Source: Acidobacteriota bacterium (GTDB taxonomy: Bacteria; Acidobacteriota; Blastocatellia; Pyrinomonadales; Pyrinomonadaceae). Taken from it: a DNA stretch of 64,000 nucleotides. Of the stretch, positions 17,973 to 28,184 are shown piece after piece. The DNA is taken from assembly GCA_003385635.1 (NCBI GenBank), contig QQUY01000001.1, forward strand, positions 1,527,001-1,591,000, given 5' to 3'. The notes under the pieces were generated by a model that saw only the letters and a list, made by a program, of their open reading frames with translations, was not told where the DNA came from and made no database searches. Position 1 is the stretch's first letter, and each line of letters opens with the position of its first letter. The position numbers and the translations under genes were made by a program.

Positions 17973-18148
17973 AGAGAAAACAGCATCTACCGGAAAAGAT
18001 CTGCGCCGACTGCAAGAGGCCCTTCAAGTGGCGCCGAAAATGGAAGCAGTGCTGGGACCAGGTTCGGTATTGCAGTAGCAGATGCCGTCGAGATAAAAGA
18101 ACAAGGGCTATCCAGAAGATCACAGAGCCTGACGGCGTGGCGCCGTGA
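17969..18148 (+). CDS. DUF2256 zinc-ribbon-like small protein
   Basis: 59-residue protein starting with ATG overlapping the flavin reductase stop (ATGA). Sequence features: two Cys pairs, CADC at 12-15 and CSSRC at 35-39, around the aromatic signature PFKWRRKWKQCWDQVRYC, which is the hallmark of DUF2256, followed by a basic tail. This is a probable treble-clef/zinc-ribbon nucleic-acid-binding peptide. DUF2256 proteins are repeatedly seen beside cryptochrome/photolyase-family genes, which fits this setting. Confidence 0.88.
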   Translation: MKRKQHLPEKICADCKRPFKWRRKWKQCWDQVRYCSSRCRRDKRTRAIQKITEPDGVAP

Positions 18149-18520
18149 TCCGGCTTCTATTCTGGCTGGGTGCGCGCAAGGATATTCGTCAATCGGGTGT
18201 TCGTAGATAAGCTTGACCAAACGTTACCGAATCCCTGAGGGAAATTTCGATCAAATCAGGTATGCGCCGAATCTCAGGTGATCGCCAAGAAGAATACAGA
18301 AGTTGCAAATCAGAAGCCAGAAACCGAAAGCGAAAATTAAGGAGCCTGGGCTGGGAGTAGGGGATCTCCAGTACAGTGAAACAATGGGTGCTGTTTCTAA
18401 GAATGAAAAACTGACAAAGGGAGGTGGATCACTCCGTTAAAAGCCTCACACGGTCTGCGTCTGATAATAAGGATTATGTTATAAAAGTAAGAAGCCTGAT
18501 CTACTTGCTCACAAAGGTGC
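18149..18520. other. Intergenic region without a recognised gene
   Basis: 372 bp between the convergent DUF2256 and parB genes. No credible ORF, RNA gene or rho-independent terminator was seen. It has a degenerate purine-rich stretch (about 18290-18335) loosely like the AGAAGTC heptamer, and a GAAACA/TGTTTC inverted pair at 18378-18397 that is not a parS match. Confidence 0.4.
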
Positions 18521-19465
18521 CTAATCCCCGGCATGCCCGGCCTTTACGGCCTCAAACGCTTCCTTCAGTGCCAGAAGAACTTCCTTTCTCGAGTATTCAT
18601 CGTCCGTATTGAAGTTGACCCTCAGATCAAATGTCCCGTCGTAAGATGAGTACTCAAAGAGATTCGAGTGATCCGGTTCGGATGTTTCAACCGAAAGGAT
18701 ATCGTCGGCGTCGTTGCCTTCACGTGAATGTTCAATACCCGGATCTGGTTCATCCGGCTTCTCTGCTTTCTTTTTCGGCGTTTTTGACGATGGGCTCTTT
18801 TCAGTCCGCACCTTGTCGCGGATTTCGGTTCTCTTTAGGTCCTGGCCCTCGATTTCGTCCAGAAGTTTATGCATCGCGTCTTCGTCGAACTGCCTGGACA
18901 CCTCGATAAGGACTGATTTTGCAGAGATTCCGGCTTCGCTGCATCGTTCCCGGACGGGTTTCGGAAGACCCGCTATTGCGATCGATTCCGTGACCGTGGT
19001 GCGGCTCTTTCCGATCTTTTCGGCAATGTCGTCGTGCGTGTATCCGAACCGGACAGCGAGATCGAGGAGACCGTCTGCAACCTCCCAGATCGTAAGGTCT
19101 TTTCGCTGCATGTTCTCGATAAGAGCGATCTCTGCGATCGAATTCTCATCGATATCGAGCTCAATACACGGAACTTCCTGCAAACCCGCCTGTTTGGAAG
19201 CGTGCCACCGCCTTTCACCTGCGATGATCATATAACTCCCATCGTCACGTGGTTTAACTAATAAAGGTTCAAGTACTCCTTTACTTTTAATGGATGCTGA
19301 GAGTTCGGTCAGGTCCCCGATCTCCGAACGCGGCTGGTCCGGATTCGGTTCGATCTTGTCGATCGAGATCATCTTTCCCAGCGAGCGGTTCGCTTTTGAA
19401 AGCTCTTCAACGTAATGCGAGTCGTGTCGCATCTTCAAACCGGTTGGCAACCCTCTTTCAGGCAC
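18521..19465 (-). CDS. parB: Chromosome partitioning protein ParB
   Basis: Protein of 314 residues. The N-terminal CTP-binding ParB/Srx domain shows DKIEPNPDQPR, SIKSKGVLEPLLV and the GERR box as GERRWHASK (83-91), where the usual GERRxRA Arg is replaced by His88. Then come ENMQRKDLT and a helix-turn-helix with YTHDDIAEKIGKSRTTVTESI. A Lys/Pro linker (about 223-245) leads to the C-terminal dimerisation part. It overlaps the 3' end of parA by 8 nt. No parS (TGTTTCACGTGAAACA-like) site was found in the window. Confidence 0.93.
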   Translation of the reverse strand: MPERGLPTGLKMRHDSHYVEELSKANRSLGKMISIDKIEPNPDQPRSEIGDLTELSASIKSKGVLEPLLVKPRDDGSYMIIAGERRWHASKQAGLQEVPCIELDIDENSIAEIALIENMQRKDLTIWEVADGLLDLAVRFGYTHDDIAEKIGKSRTTVTESIAIAGLPKPVRERCSEAGISAKSVLIEVSRQFDEDAMHKLLDEIEGQDLKRTEIRDKVRTEKSPSSKTPKKKAEKPDEPDPGIEHSREGNDADDILSVETSEPDHSNLFEYSSYDGTFDLRVNFNTDDEYSRKEVLLALKEAFEAVKAGHAGD

Positions 19466-20213
19466 GTTTCAGGACCTCCTCGGCAAGGCTCATATATTCT
19501 TCAGCGCCGCTCGAACTTGGAGCAAAGGTGTGGATCGACTCTTTGTGTGCGGGGGATTCTTCAAGACGTACGCTTCTGCTTATTGTGGTCTTAAAGGCTT
19601 TTGATCCGAATACGTCCCGGATATGCGCTTCGACATCTTTTGAAAGCGTCGTGCGCTTGTCGACAAGTGTTACGAGGACGCCTAGGAGCTCCAGTTTCGG
19701 ATTCGGCCGTGACCTCACTTTCTCGATCGTTTCCAGAAGGTCGTCCGTACCCTCGAGTGCAAAATAAGAAGATTGTATCGGAATCAGGACGTGGGAAGCC
19801 GCGACAAGCGCGTTCACGGTTATCAATCCGAGCGTGGGCGGCGTGTCGAAGATGATCAGGTCGTACTTCTTCTTTAGGGGCTCGATCCTGTCCTTCAGCC
19901 TGTAGATGGCGTCAAATTCGCCAACCAATTTCGATTCCAGCTTGGCGAGATTGATCTTTGACGGGATCACGTCGACACCTTCGATACCTGAAGGGTAGAC
20001 AAAATCCTCAAGATCCCGGTTGAGGTCCGTCAGAAGCTCATATGCGCTGCCGTTCAGGTTCTCGTGCTGGAGAAACGATAGCGAAGTATTGCTTTGAGGA
20101 TCGAGATCAGCGATAAGAACCCGCTTTCCTCTTATTGCGCAGCCCGCTGCGAGATTGATGGCCGTCGTCGTTTTGCCGACGCCGCCCTTCTGGTTTGCTA
20201 TTGCGATGATCAT
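19458..20213 (-). CDS. parA: Chromosome partitioning ATPase ParA (Soj)
   Basis: Protein of 251 residues with the deviant Walker A KGGVGKTT at positions 9-16, Walker A' LIADLDPQSN and Walker B LIIFDTPPTLG. There is no N-terminal HTH, so it is the chromosomal Soj type (ParA Ib-like length). It uses ATP-dependent DNA binding to move ParB-bound origins. It is directly upstream of parB and 10 nt after the bifunctional nuclease gene on the same strand. Confidence 0.96.
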   Translation of the reverse strand: MIIAIANQKGGVGKTTTAINLAAGCAIRGKRVLIADLDPQSNTSLSFLQHENLNGSAYELLTDLNRDLEDFVYPSGIEGVDVIPSKINLAKLESKLVGEFDAIYRLKDRIEPLKKKYDLIIFDTPPTLGLITVNALVAASHVLIPIQSSYFALEGTDDLLETIEKVRSRPNPKLELLGVLVTLVDKRTTLSKDVEAHIRDVFGSKAFKTTISRSVRLEESPAHKESIHTFAPSSSGAEEYMSLAEEVLKRA

Positions 20214-20223
20214 TCGGTCAAAC

Positions 20224-20712
20224 CTAATCGATCAGATCAGGCCACTCCTCTGTCTGGGAAGGTTCGGAACTTTCGAACGAGGGTTCTTCGGAGTCAGCGC
20301 TTTGACCGGACACCTCGAACACCTCTTCTTCAACATAGATCGGACAATCGGTCCTCAACGCCAGAGCTATCGCATCGGAGGGCCTTGCGTCGAAGATCAC
20401 GGTGTCACCGTTCTGGTCGCTCAGTTCGATGACTGCGTAAAACGTATTCTCTTTGAGGTCGGAAATGACTATCTTGTTGACGGTGTAGCCGATCTCGATG
20501 ATGAAGTTTCGGAGCAGGTCGTGGGTCATAGGCCGCTGCGGCACTATCTTTTCGATCTCAAGCGCGATCGCATTTGCTTCGAACGCTCCAACCCAAATCG
20601 GAAGGATGCGGTCTGAATCGACTCCCTTGAGGACGACAATCGGCGTGTTGCTGTTCGGATCCATGATCAGAGCACCGATTTTAACCTCGATCTGCATTCG
20701 ACTATCGTACAA
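20224..20712 (-). CDS. Bifunctional nuclease family protein (BFN/DUF151)
   Basis: Protein of about 162 residues. Core signature: MQIEVKIGALIMDPNSNTPIVVLKGVD, ILPIWVGAFEANAIAL, RPMTHDLL and FDARPSDAIALALR, all typical of BFN-domain proteins related to Thermotoga and plant bifunctional nucleases. It ends in an acidic tail. The listed start is TTG, which has AAAGGA eight nt upstream inside the end of miaB; an ATG at 20697 (MQIEVKIG) is the alternative. It is tightly packed between miaB and parA. Biological substrate unknown. Confidence 0.9.
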   Translation of the reverse strand: MYDSRMQIEVKIGALIMDPNSNTPIVVLKGVDSDRILPIWVGAFEANAIALEIEKIVPQRPMTHDLLRNFIIEIGYTVNKIVISDLKENTFYAVIELSDQNGDTVIFDARPSDAIALALRTDCPIYVEEEVFEVSGQSADSEEPSFESSEPSQTEEWPDLID

Positions 20713-20715
20713 AAT

Positions 20716-22041
20716 TTAAATCCTTTCACCAAACAAAGTGTTCCTTTTGGCCTCGGTGATGCGGACGTTGCAAATATCGCCTTCTGATGCCCCGTTACTG
20801 TTGAAATTTACGACTTTATGGCAGGTCGTATGTCCAGACAGATGACGGCTGTCTTTTCCCGAACGCTTTTCTGCGAGGACGCTAAAAGTCGATCCCACGG
20901 ACTTTGAAAGAGATCTGCTGACATTACGTTTCTGGATGTTTTCCAACTCCAGAAAACGACTGGTTTTCACCCCCGCGGAAACGTCGTCCGCCAGTTCACC
21001 GGCCGGAGTTCCAGGCCTCGGAGAATATTTGAAGATGTATGCCGCGTCGTATTCACAATATCTGACCAGATCTTTCGTCGCTTCGAAGTCTTCTTCGGTT
21101 TCCCCCGGGAATCCGACGATGATGTCGGTAGTCAAAGACAATGACCGTGGCGACGCCTTTATGTGATCAATTCTCTTCTTATAGCTATCGACGTTGTGTC
21201 CCCGCCGCATCGCGCGCAGGATCCGATCGCTGCCGCTCTGAACGGGAAGATGGACCCAGTTGCACAGGTTCTCGTATTCATTGATCGCATCGACTATGTC
21301 AGGGTGAAAGTCCCTCGGAAAGGAAGTCGTGAACTTTATCCTTTCGATGCCGGTCGCCGCGACCGCGCGAAGAAGCCTCGAAAAAGGGGTAGCCCCTTTG
21401 AAATCCTCGAGCCCCGACTCGGATTTTGGCCGGTAGCTGTTTACGTTCTGTCCTATGAGATGGACTTCCTTCACTCCTCCGCGCCTGAGTTCCAGCACCT
21501 GACGGACGATCTCCGAAGCCGCAAGGCTCTTTTCCCTGCCTCGCGAAAATGGGACGATGCAGTAAGTGCAAAACTTGTTACAGCCTTCGATGATCGGAAG
21601 GAAAGCGACATAAGGAGAGTGGCGGGCGGTATGGGAAACGTCCCAGTCGTAGTCATCTTCGCGGCCCTTCAGGTCGATGACGTTTCGGGTACCGGATTCA
21701 GCATTGCGAATCGCCTTGTGCACGCGCCCGACCGCTTTGGTGCCGACGACAAAATCGATACCCCGGTCCTTCTCAAATAGAGTCTCTCCTTCAAGCTGGG
21801 CGACGCAGCCCATGACCCCGACCAGTTTATTGGCGTCCGGGTCATTCCTGATCTGTCCTACTCGGGTGTATAGTTTGTGCTCGGCTTTCTCCCTTACTGA
21901 ACAGGTATTGAAGATGACCACGTCGGCGGAACCCTCGTCTTTCGTGATCTCAAACCCCTCGTTCTCTAGCAATGTCACGACCCGTTCTGAGTCCGAAACA
22001 TTCATTTGACATCCGAACGTTTCCAAATACACTTTCTTCAT
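20716..22041 (-). CDS. miaB: tRNA-2-methylthio-N6-dimethylallyladenosine synthase MiaB
   Basis: Radical-SAM methylthiotransferase of 441 residues modifying A37 of tRNAs that read UNN codons. N-terminal UPF0004 cysteines: FGCQMNVSD, FNTCSVRE, GVMGCVAQ. The radical-SAM cluster is CNKFCTYC. The C-terminal TRAM domain runs from about VGSTFSVLAEKRSG. I start at the internal ATG at 22041 (KKVYLETFGCQMN) rather than the longer frame to 22209. The extra 56 residues have no family counterpart and run into divergent dnaE; GAGG precedes this ATG. It is divergent from dnaE with a 40-bp gap. Confidence 0.95.
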   Translation of the reverse strand: MKKVYLETFGCQMNVSDSERVVTLLENEGFEITKDEGSADVVIFNTCSVREKAEHKLYTRVGQIRNDPDANKLVGVMGCVAQLEGETLFEKDRGIDFVVGTKAVGRVHKAIRNAESGTRNVIDLKGREDDYDWDVSHTARHSPYVAFLPIIEGCNKFCTYCIVPFSRGREKSLAASEIVRQVLELRRGGVKEVHLIGQNVNSYRPKSESGLEDFKGATPFSRLLRAVAATGIERIKFTTSFPRDFHPDIVDAINEYENLCNWVHLPVQSGSDRILRAMRRGHNVDSYKKRIDHIKASPRSLSLTTDIIVGFPGETEEDFEATKDLVRYCEYDAAYIFKYSPRPGTPAGELADDVSAGVKTSRFLELENIQKRNVSRSLSKSVGSTFSVLAEKRSGKDSRHLSGHTTCHKVVNFNSNGASEGDICNVRITEAKRNTLFGERI

Positions 22042-22081
22042 AAAAAGACTGCCTCGCCGCGCCAGTATCAAACGCAAAATT

Positions 22082-25000
22082 ATGTCGAAAACAGGGGATT
22101 TTGTCCATCTGCACGTCCACACGGACCTGAGCCTCCTAAGAGGCTGCATCCGTCTGAAACCGCTTGTGGAGAAGCTGTCTGAGCTCGAGATGGAAGCCTG
22201 TGCGATCACCGACTACGCCAATATGTTCGGTGCCGTTTCCTTTTACCGCCAAATGAAGGCAAGCGGCCTAAAACCGATCATAGGCTACGAGGCCAACCTC
22301 ACTTTTGGCAGTCGATTCGACAAGTCAGCGGTAGTCGAATCTGGAGAACTGCCTTTCTATCATCTGGTGCTTCTTGCAAAGGATTATGAAGGGTATCTGA
22401 ACCTCGTGAATCTTTCGTCCAAAGCCTACACGGAAGGCTTTTACAATAAGCCCAGGATCGATCTGGATCTGTTGACCGAGAGGGCGGGATCATTGATATG
22501 CCTCACTTCGAATCTAAAGGGACCCGTCGGACACCATCTACAGAACGGAAACAAGGAAAAGGCCCGGTCCAACCTGCAGACTTTGAAAAGCCTGTTTGGC
22601 CGGGACTTGTTTCTGGAAGTACAGGACCACGGCATTGAAGCTGAGAGGACGATCAGACCCGATCTGATATCTCTCTCCAAGGAGATGGGCGTTCCTCTTG
22701 TCGCGACGAATGATGCGCACTACCTGTCGACCGACGACGCGAGAGCTCACGAAGCACTGCTGTGCATCGGCGAAGGTAAGACGGTAGAGGATTCGACAAG
22801 GCCTGGACTTGGGGCTTCGAATTTTCACCTGCGATCAAAGGAAGAGATGTGGGCCCTGTTTGGAGATGATCTTCCAGAAGCCCTCGAGAACACGGTCAGG
22901 ATCGCCAACTCTTGCGAGGTAACGTTCGATCTCGGCAACAAATACTTCCTTCCCAAGTACCCGATTCCGGATGAAAGCGAAAGCACGACCGAGATCGACT
23001 ACTTGAAAGAAGTCACCGAAGAGGGATTTAACAGAAGGAAGGCGAACGTCTGGGATCCATCTGCTGACAAAGGTCAGCTGAAATATGACCTTGGCACTTA
23101 TCGCGAACGTCTAAAGGAAGAGTTCCGCATCATCGATGACATGGGCTTTCCAGGGTACTTCCTGATCGTCTGGGAATTCGTGCGCTTCGCACGCGCTAAA
23201 GGCATTCCGGTCGGACCCGGGCGCGGATCCGCGGCTGGATCGCTCATAGCATACTGCCTGGAGATCACCGACATCGATCCAATCCAACACGATCTTCTGT
23301 TCGAGCGCTTCCTTAATCCGGAGAGGGTCTCGATGCCGGATATAGATATCGACTTTTGCGTAAGGGGACGCGGTGAGGTGATTGAGCACGTCGCGGAATT
23401 CTACGGCCGCGATTCGGTGTGCCAGATAATCACGTTCGGCACGATGGCGTCCCGCGCCTCTATTAAAGATGTCGGCCGCGCATTAAACATGCCATATGCG
23501 GACGTGGAGAGGATCGCAAAACTGATCCCGCCTCCGGTTCGCGGCAGAAACGTCAGCATAGGCCAGGCACTCGAACAGGTTCCGGAGCTCAGAAAAGCGA
23601 TCGAAAAGGACAAGAAGGTTGAAGAGCTAGTGGATCTCGCGCTGCGCCTTGAAGGCTGCTCCCGGCATACATCCGTTCACGCCGCAGGAGTAGTGATCTC
23701 GCCGCAGCCTCTTGAAGAACTCGTCCCTGTAGCGGTATCCAGCCGGAATGACGAACTTACAAGTCAGTTTCCGATGGGAGACCTTGAGGATGCGGGCATG
23801 CTTAAGATGGATTTCCTCGCGCTGACGACTCTCACGATCATAAACGATTGCTTAAACAGTCTTAAGCAGAAGACCGGTGAGACAGTCGACTGGTCTTCTG
23901 TTTCTCTCAGCGACGAACCCACACTGAAGCTGTTTGGCGAAGGAAAGACCGATGCTGTGTTCCAGTTCGAGTCGGGCGGTATGCAGGAGATCTGCAGAAA
24001 ACTGAAACCGAAAGACCTTGAGGATCTTTCGGCGCTTAACGCACTTTACCGTCCCGGGCCGCTCGACGGCGGCATGGTCGAGGATTTTATCGCCCGCCGA
24101 AGGGGTGAAAAGAAGGTCGAATACATAGTTCCCGAGATGGAGGATATCCTTGAGAATACTTTCGGGATACTTGTCTATCAGGAGCAGATTATGCAACTGG
24201 CGCAGAAACTTGCCGGCTACTCCCTGGGAGAGGCGGACATGATGCGCCGGGCGATGGGTAAGAAGAAGCGGGCAGCGATGGCCGAGCACGAACGCCGGTT
24301 TATCGACGGTGCCGTCGAACGCGGCATAGACAAGGTAAAAGCGGAAGAGATTTACAACCTTATGGCTCAGTTTGCGGACTACGGGTTTAACCGCAGCCAT
24401 TCGGTCGCGTATGCATACGTGGCGTTTCAGACCGCATATTTAAAGGCTCACTATCCCGCATTTTTCTACGCTGCAGTACTTTCAAGCGAAGCGAACGATT
24501 CTGCGAAGATCTACAAATACGCGAACGAGCTAAGGGATTCAGGTCTCAAACTTCTTCCGCCTGATGTTAATGAAAGCGACGCGGGGTTCACTCCGCTGGA
24601 GGGAGCGGTGCGATTCGGATTGACCGCCATCAAGGGTATAGGCGCGGGTAGTGTAGAAGCGATCCTGAGGGCGAGGAAGAAGGGCGGGAGGTTCACTTCC
24701 CTTTTCGATTTTGTTTCAAGGATAGAGCAAGGGGCTCTGAACCGCAGGGCGCTAGAGAGCCTGATCTGCGCGGGAGCGTTTGATTCTCTAGATCCGGACA
24801 GCGACCCTGCCTCCTGGAGGGCAAGGCATTTCGAAAGCGTCAATGCGGCACTGAGCCATGGCCAGAGGGTCTGGAACGACAAACAGATGGGACAGAGCGC
24901 TTTGTTCGCTAATGCCTCTGCCGGAGTTGCGGAGGCAAAGGATTTACTGCCTTTCGCGAAACGCTGGACAACGAATGAATTGTCCGGAAAGGAAAAACTG

Positions 25001-25600
25001 GCTGTGGGCTTCTATCTTTCGAGTCATCCGCTCGACAGTCATTCGAGAACACTCGATGAAATGAAAATTGGAAAGATAGTAGATCATTCCGGAGCGATGC
25101 CCGGAGACGAGATCACCCTCGCGGGAATGGTCGCAAAGCCTCAGGTAAGACAAAGCCGAAAGGGAAACAGATTCTGCATTTTCACTCTTGAGGATCAAAC
25201 CAGTACTGTGAAGTGCCTCACTTGGGCAGAGGCATTCGCAAAACACGCCGGGCTTTTGAAGGATGACGAGCTGCTGATAGTCAAGGGCCGCGTCGAATCG
25301 AACGACGGGAATGATCTCGTCGTCATCGTCAACGACGTAACCAGCCTGACTGAAGCGATTTACAAACAGGCTCGAAAGCTTATAATCAAATTTCCCGAAC
25401 GTCTCGAAGATTCTCTATTGGAGGGAGTTTTCACTTTGCTCGGTTCCGGAAAGGGATCGTGCGAAGTGACGCTGGAAATACCGGCTGGAAGAGGGGTTTG
25501 GGTTACGCTTGACTCACCGCCGATGCGCATCAGCGGTTCGAGCAAGATCTCAACAGAATTGGAGGAACTTGGCTGTGCCATCGACTGGGACTTCGGCTGA
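22082..25600 (+). CDS. dnaE: DNA polymerase III alpha subunit (DnaE)
   Basis: Protein of 1172 residues, the usual length of DnaE1. The N-terminal PHP domain starts [13 protein letters not shown]. The polymerase core has [12 protein letters not shown], the catalytic acidic triplet in MPDIDIDF (near 420-424) and the third Asp in LKMDFLAL (near 577). The tandem HhH region and the C-terminal OB fold ([31 protein letters not shown]) are present. It replicates the chromosome with the beta clamp. It overlaps the likely GTG start of accA. Confidence 0.97.
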   Translation: MSKTGDFVHLHVHTDLSLLRGCIRLKPLVEKLSELEMEACAITDYANMFGAVSFYRQMKASGLKPIIGYEANLTFGSRFDKSAVVESGELPFYHLVLLAKDYEGYLNLVNLSSKAYTEGFYNKPRIDLDLLTERAGSLICLTSNLKGPVGHHLQNGNKEKARSNLQTLKSLFGRDLFLEVQDHGIEAERTIRPDLISLSKEMGVPLVATNDAHYLSTDDARAHEALLCIGEGKTVEDSTRPGLGASNFHLRSKEEMWALFGDDLPEALENTVRIANSCEVTFDLGNKYFLPKYPIPDESESTTEIDYLKEVTEEGFNRRKANVWDPSADKGQLKYDLGTYRERLKEEFRIIDDMGFPGYFLIVWEFVRFARAKGIPVGPGRGSAAGSLIAYCLEITDIDPIQHDLLFERFLNPERVSMPDIDIDFCVRGRGEVIEHVAEFYGRDSVCQIITFGTMASRASIKDVGRALNMPYADVERIAKLIPPPVRGRNVSIGQALEQVPELRKAIEKDKKVEELVDLALRLEGCSRHTSVHAAGVVISPQPLEELVPVAVSSRNDELTSQFPMGDLEDAGMLKMDFLALTTLTIINDCLNSLKQKTGETVDWSSVSLSDEPTLKLFGEGKTDAVFQFESGGMQEICRKLKPKDLEDLSALNALYRPGPLDGGMVEDFIARRRGEKKVEYIVPEMEDILENTFGILVYQEQIMQLAQKLAGYSLGEADMMRRAMGKKKRAAMAEHERRFIDGAVERGIDKVKAEEIYNLMAQFADYGFNRSHSVAYAYVAFQTAYLKAHYPAFFYAAVLSSEANDSAKIYKYANELRDSGLKLLPPDVNESDAGFTPLEGAVRFGLTAIKGIGAGSVEAILRARKKGGRFTSLFDFVSRIEQGALNRRALESLICAGAFDSLDPDSDPASWRARHFESVNAALSHGQRVWNDKQMGQSALFANASAGVAEAKDLLPFAKRWTTNELSGKEKLAVGFYLSSHPLDSHSRTLDEMKIGKIVDHSGAMPGDEITLAGMVAKPQVRQSRKGNRFCIFTLEDQTSTVKCLTWAEAFAKHAGLLKDDELLIVKGRVESNDGNDLVVIVNDVTSLTEAIYKQARKLIIKFPERLEDSLLEGVFTLLGSGKGSCEVTLEIPAGRGVWVTLDSPPMRISGSSKISTELEELGCAIDWDFG

Positions 25601-26441
25601 AGCTATGGAAGAGAGATCGGAGAGCGCTTTTGAACGGGTTCAGAGGGCGAGGCATCCTGCCAGGCCGTATGCGCTCGATATTTTCGAAAGCGTTTTTGAA
25701 GACTTTGTAGAGATTCACGGCGACCGCAGATACGCCGACGATTCTGCAATCGTTTCCGGATTTGCACGGCTGAACGGAGCGGAGGTCGCGGTGATCGGTC
25801 ATCAGAAAGGCCGAGATACGAACCAGAGGCGGCACAGGAATTTCGGGATGCCCAAACCGGAAGGCTATCGGAAGGCATTGCGTGTGATGCGCCTGGCTGA
25901 AAAGTTTGGCAGGCCGATCGTCACTTTCATCGACACACCAGGTGCATATCCAGGAATTGACGCTGAGGAACGAGGACAGGCCGAGGCAATCGCATTCAAT
26001 CTTCGCGAAATGGCCCAGTTAAAGGTCCCGACAATAATCGTAGTGCTTGGAGAAGGCGGATCCGGCGGCGCGCTGGCGATAGGGATCGGGGACCGTGTCT
26101 TAATGTGTGAGAATGCCGTTTACTCTGTCATTTCACCTGAAGGGTGTGCGGCCATTCTATTCAAAGACGCGGCGGAAGCCGAAAAAGCGGCCAACAGCCT
26201 GAAACTGACGGCGCTCGACCTTCGAAGGCTGGAATTGATAGACGAGATCGTTCCGGAAGCTAGTGACTGGGAAGTGTCTGACGAAGAAGAAGATCAGTCA
26301 TTTGCTGACGATCCGGTCACGAAAGAACTAAAACGCTCGATCGAGAAGCATTTGAAACAGCTTTCGGTCCTTTCGACAGAAGAACTGCTTGAAAAACGAT
26401 TCGAGAAATTCAGGGCTATGGGTAAATGGTTAGGCGCCTGA
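25575..26441 (+). CDS. accA: Acetyl-CoA carboxylase carboxyltransferase subunit alpha
   Basis: About 288 residues, shorter than the ~320 of the Escherichia coli protein because the long N-terminal helix is reduced; the body begins [12 protein letters not shown]. Signature regions: [57 protein letters not shown] and [13 protein letters not shown]. It forms the carboxyltransferase with AccD (not in this window). I place the start at GTG 25575 because GGAGGAAC lies 9 nt upstream, giving a 26-nt overlap with dnaE and translational coupling; ATG 25605 without a ribosome site is the alternative. Confidence 0.92.
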   Translation: MPSTGTSAEAMEERSESAFERVQRARHPARPYALDIFESVFEDFVEIHGDRRYADDSAIVSGFARLNGAEVAVIGHQKGRDTNQRRHRNFGMPKPEGYRKALRVMRLAEKFGRPIVTFIDTPGAYPGIDAEERGQAEAIAFNLREMAQLKVPTIIVVLGEGGSGGALAIGIGDRVLMCENAVYSVISPEGCAAILFKDAAEAEKAANSLKLTALDLRRLELIDEIVPEASDWEVSDEEEDQSFADDPVTKELKRSIEKHLKQLSVLSTEELLEKRFEKFRAMGKWLGA

Positions 26442-26451
26442 ATCAGGCGCC
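26433..26451. terminator. Hairpin over the accA stop codon
   Basis: GGCGCCT-GAATC-AGGCGCC: 7-bp perfect stem with the TGA stop inside the structure. No T tract follows, so terminator activity is uncertain; it lies between convergent accA and ssb. Confidence 0.5.
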
Positions 26452-26482
26452 CTTATCAAGTGAGGTGAAATGTCTTGGGCTC

Positions 26483-26926
26483 CTAGAAAGGGATATCGTC
26501 ATCGTCTCCTGAATCTCCTGAAGCCGCGGCCTTAGCGGATTCCCCGGAAGAAGAACTCGAATCGTACTCGTCATCTGAAGAAGAAGAGTAATCGTCCTGT
26601 CTCCCGCCAAGAAACTGCATATCGCTAGCATTGACATCGAGCGTTTGCCGGGTATTTCCGTCACGATCCGTCCACTCGTCTATCCGCAGTCGGCCTTCGA
26701 TGTAGACCTGGCTTCCTTTCTGAAGATATTTTGAAGCATTTTCGGCCTGCCTTCCCCAGAGAGTGATGCGGAACCAGGTCGTAATGTCTTGAAGCTCGCC
26801 GGACTTATCACGGCGTTTCTCGTTGGTGGCCATAGAGAAGTTGCAGACAGCGGTGCCTTGAGGGGTGTATCGCAGTTCCGGATCTCGTCCGAGATTGCCT
26901 ACGATAGTGATCTTGTTGAATGACAT
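26483..26926 (-). CDS. ssb: Single-stranded DNA-binding protein
   Basis: Protein of 147 residues: an OB fold in the first ~105 (NKITIVGNLGRDPELRYTPQG, TTWFRITLWGRQAENASKYL, VYIEGRLRIDEWTDRDG), a Ser/Asp/Gly-rich linker, and the conserved acidic tip DDDDIPF that docks partner proteins such as RecO, encoded in this window. AAGGAG stands 6 nt before the ATG. Confidence 0.97.
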   Translation of the reverse strand: MSFNKITIVGNLGRDPELRYTPQGTAVCNFSMATNEKRRDKSGELQDITTWFRITLWGRQAENASKYLQKGSQVYIEGRLRIDEWTDRDGNTRQTLDVNASDMQFLGGRQDDYSSSSDDEYDSSSSSGESAKAAASGDSGDDDDIPF

Positions 26927-27029
26927 AAGTTACTCCTTCTGTGTGGGTAGTTGTGAGCGAACGGAACAACCGCCGATGCTCATCGGAAGGGACTGTTTTA
27001 TGAGGAAAGCTTTGTCCCGATCCGGCACA

Positions 27030-27059
27030 ATTCTATTTAACAAAATCTGAAATTACAAA
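27030..27059 (-). promoter_or_regulatory. Candidate ssb promoter
   Basis: Leftward TTTGTA, 18-nt spacer, TAGAAT, about 105 bp upstream of the ssb start. The -10 is good and the -35 is weak. Confidence 0.35.
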
Positions 27060-27071
27060 GAAGCGATCACC

Positions 27072-28184
27072 TTGAAAAAACGTCTGCTCGACATTCAACT
27101 CTTTTCGACCATATGGATTCTGGCTTTCGGGTTTCCCTGCCTGTCGCAGGATGTCAGCTGGGCAGAACCGCTGGAACAATGCTGGAGCATTCCATCGGCG
27201 ACAATGTCACGAATTCCCATTGCGTCTGATAACGATCTAATCTTCTTTCTACCGCAGACGCCCTCAACAATCAAAGGTTTCAAAGCAAATACCGGTGACC
27301 TGCTATGGTCAACGGAAATTGGCGGTTCTCTTTCTCCCGGGATTACGTATACGGGGGACGTGCTTAGAACGCCTGGAATTGTTGATTCAGGAGACGGTTC
27401 ACGTTCGATTCGTTTCTACAGTATTGATACCCAGACAGGAATCTACAAGAATTCGTCTGAAATTCCCTTTCCGTCCGATCGGTTAGCCGCATTTGGCGAG
27501 GGTAAAGCTGCGATCCTCGGGTTTGCAGGCGATCTCTTGATCACTGATTCGCAGAAGACAGTCCCTGGCCTGCGGCTTTCCGGCGATGGATTCATAGGCA
27601 TTTCAGAGAGCGAAGGTGAATTCTACGCGTGGACCAAACGGGCGATCTATCCTATCGACTCTGAGTACCCCGGATCTACGAGTCAAAAGCTTGAGATCGA
27701 AGAAACTGCATCAGGTTCCTTTCTTAGGTCTGGCGATCTGCTGTTCGTGGGAACCAAGGAAGGCTCTGTGTATGCCCTGGATATCAAAGACGGCTCAGTG
27801 TTGTGGAGGTCCAGGACAGGCGGAGAGATCGACGGCCTTTCGATGGATCGAGAAGACCTGATCGTGATCTCGCGGGACAACTTCGTATACAAGCTTTCGC
27901 GAAATAGCGGACAGAGGATCTGGAAGCGCAAGTTGGCGGGGAGGATAGTTGGATCTGTGGAACTGAATGAGGACTATTCGGCTTTTCTGAGCTTCGGCTC
28001 AAATGATGTTCATGTGATAAGGATGAATGACGGAAGAGTGGTAAATGCCTTTGAAGTCGACAACGCAGCATTCTTTGTAAGTCCGCCATTGAAGGTCGCC
28101 GGCATTCTGATAGTGCCTTACGATCGCGGCGTTCTGGGGATTGCAAGAAAATCCACATGTGGAAAAGAAAAGGACGGCCCGTAG
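27072..28184 (+). CDS. Secreted PQQ-like beta-propeller repeat protein
   Basis: Protein of 370 residues with a TTG start and an N-terminal signal peptide (KKR, hydrophobic segment, likely cleavage CLS|QD). The mature chain is a series of propeller blades with the A-x-D/N-x-x-T/D-G-x-x-x-W pattern: GFKANTGDLLWSTEIGG, ALDIKDGSVLWRSRTGG, KLSRNSGQRIWKRKLAG. No quinoprotein catalytic residues are evident; BamB-like or other scaffold roles are possible. The stop codon sits in the loop of a downstream hairpin shared with the convergent DUF465 gene. Confidence 0.82.
   Translation: MKKRLLDIQLFSTIWILAFGFPCLSQDVSWAEPLEQCWSIPSATMSRIPIASDNDLIFFLPQTPSTIKGFKANTGDLLWSTEIGGSLSPGITYTGDVLRTPGIVDSGDGSRSIRFYSIDTQTGIYKNSSEIPFPSDRLAAFGEGKAAILGFAGDLLITDSQKTVPGLRLSGDGFIGISESEGEFYAWTKRAIYPIDSEYPGSTSQKLEIEETASGSFLRSGDLLFVGTKEGSVYALDIKDGSVLWRSRTGGEIDGLSMDREDLIVISRDNFVYKLSRNSGQRIWKRKLAGRIVGSVELNEDYSAFLSFGSNDVHVIRMNDGRVVNAFEVDNAAFFVSPPLKVAGILIVPYDRGVLGIARKSTCGKEKDGP

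Noticed and set aside
18378..18397. GAAACA...TGTTTC inverted pair near parAB as a parS site
   Set aside because: parS has the arms in the opposite order (TGTTTC...GAAACA) around ACGT; the spacing is also wrong.
18424..18612. 62-codon rightward ORF opposite the parB end
   Set aside because: Overlaps parB antisense, has no motif and appears to be a shadow ORF.
18521..20213. Chromosome origin next to parAB
   Set aside because: No dnaA, mnmEG/rsmG or DnaA-box cluster is visible; the flanking genes are nuclease, miaB and intergenic sequence.
22042..22209. 56-residue N-terminal extension of MiaB
   Set aside because: No family counterpart, it overlaps dnaE, and a proper start with a ribosome site exists at 22041.
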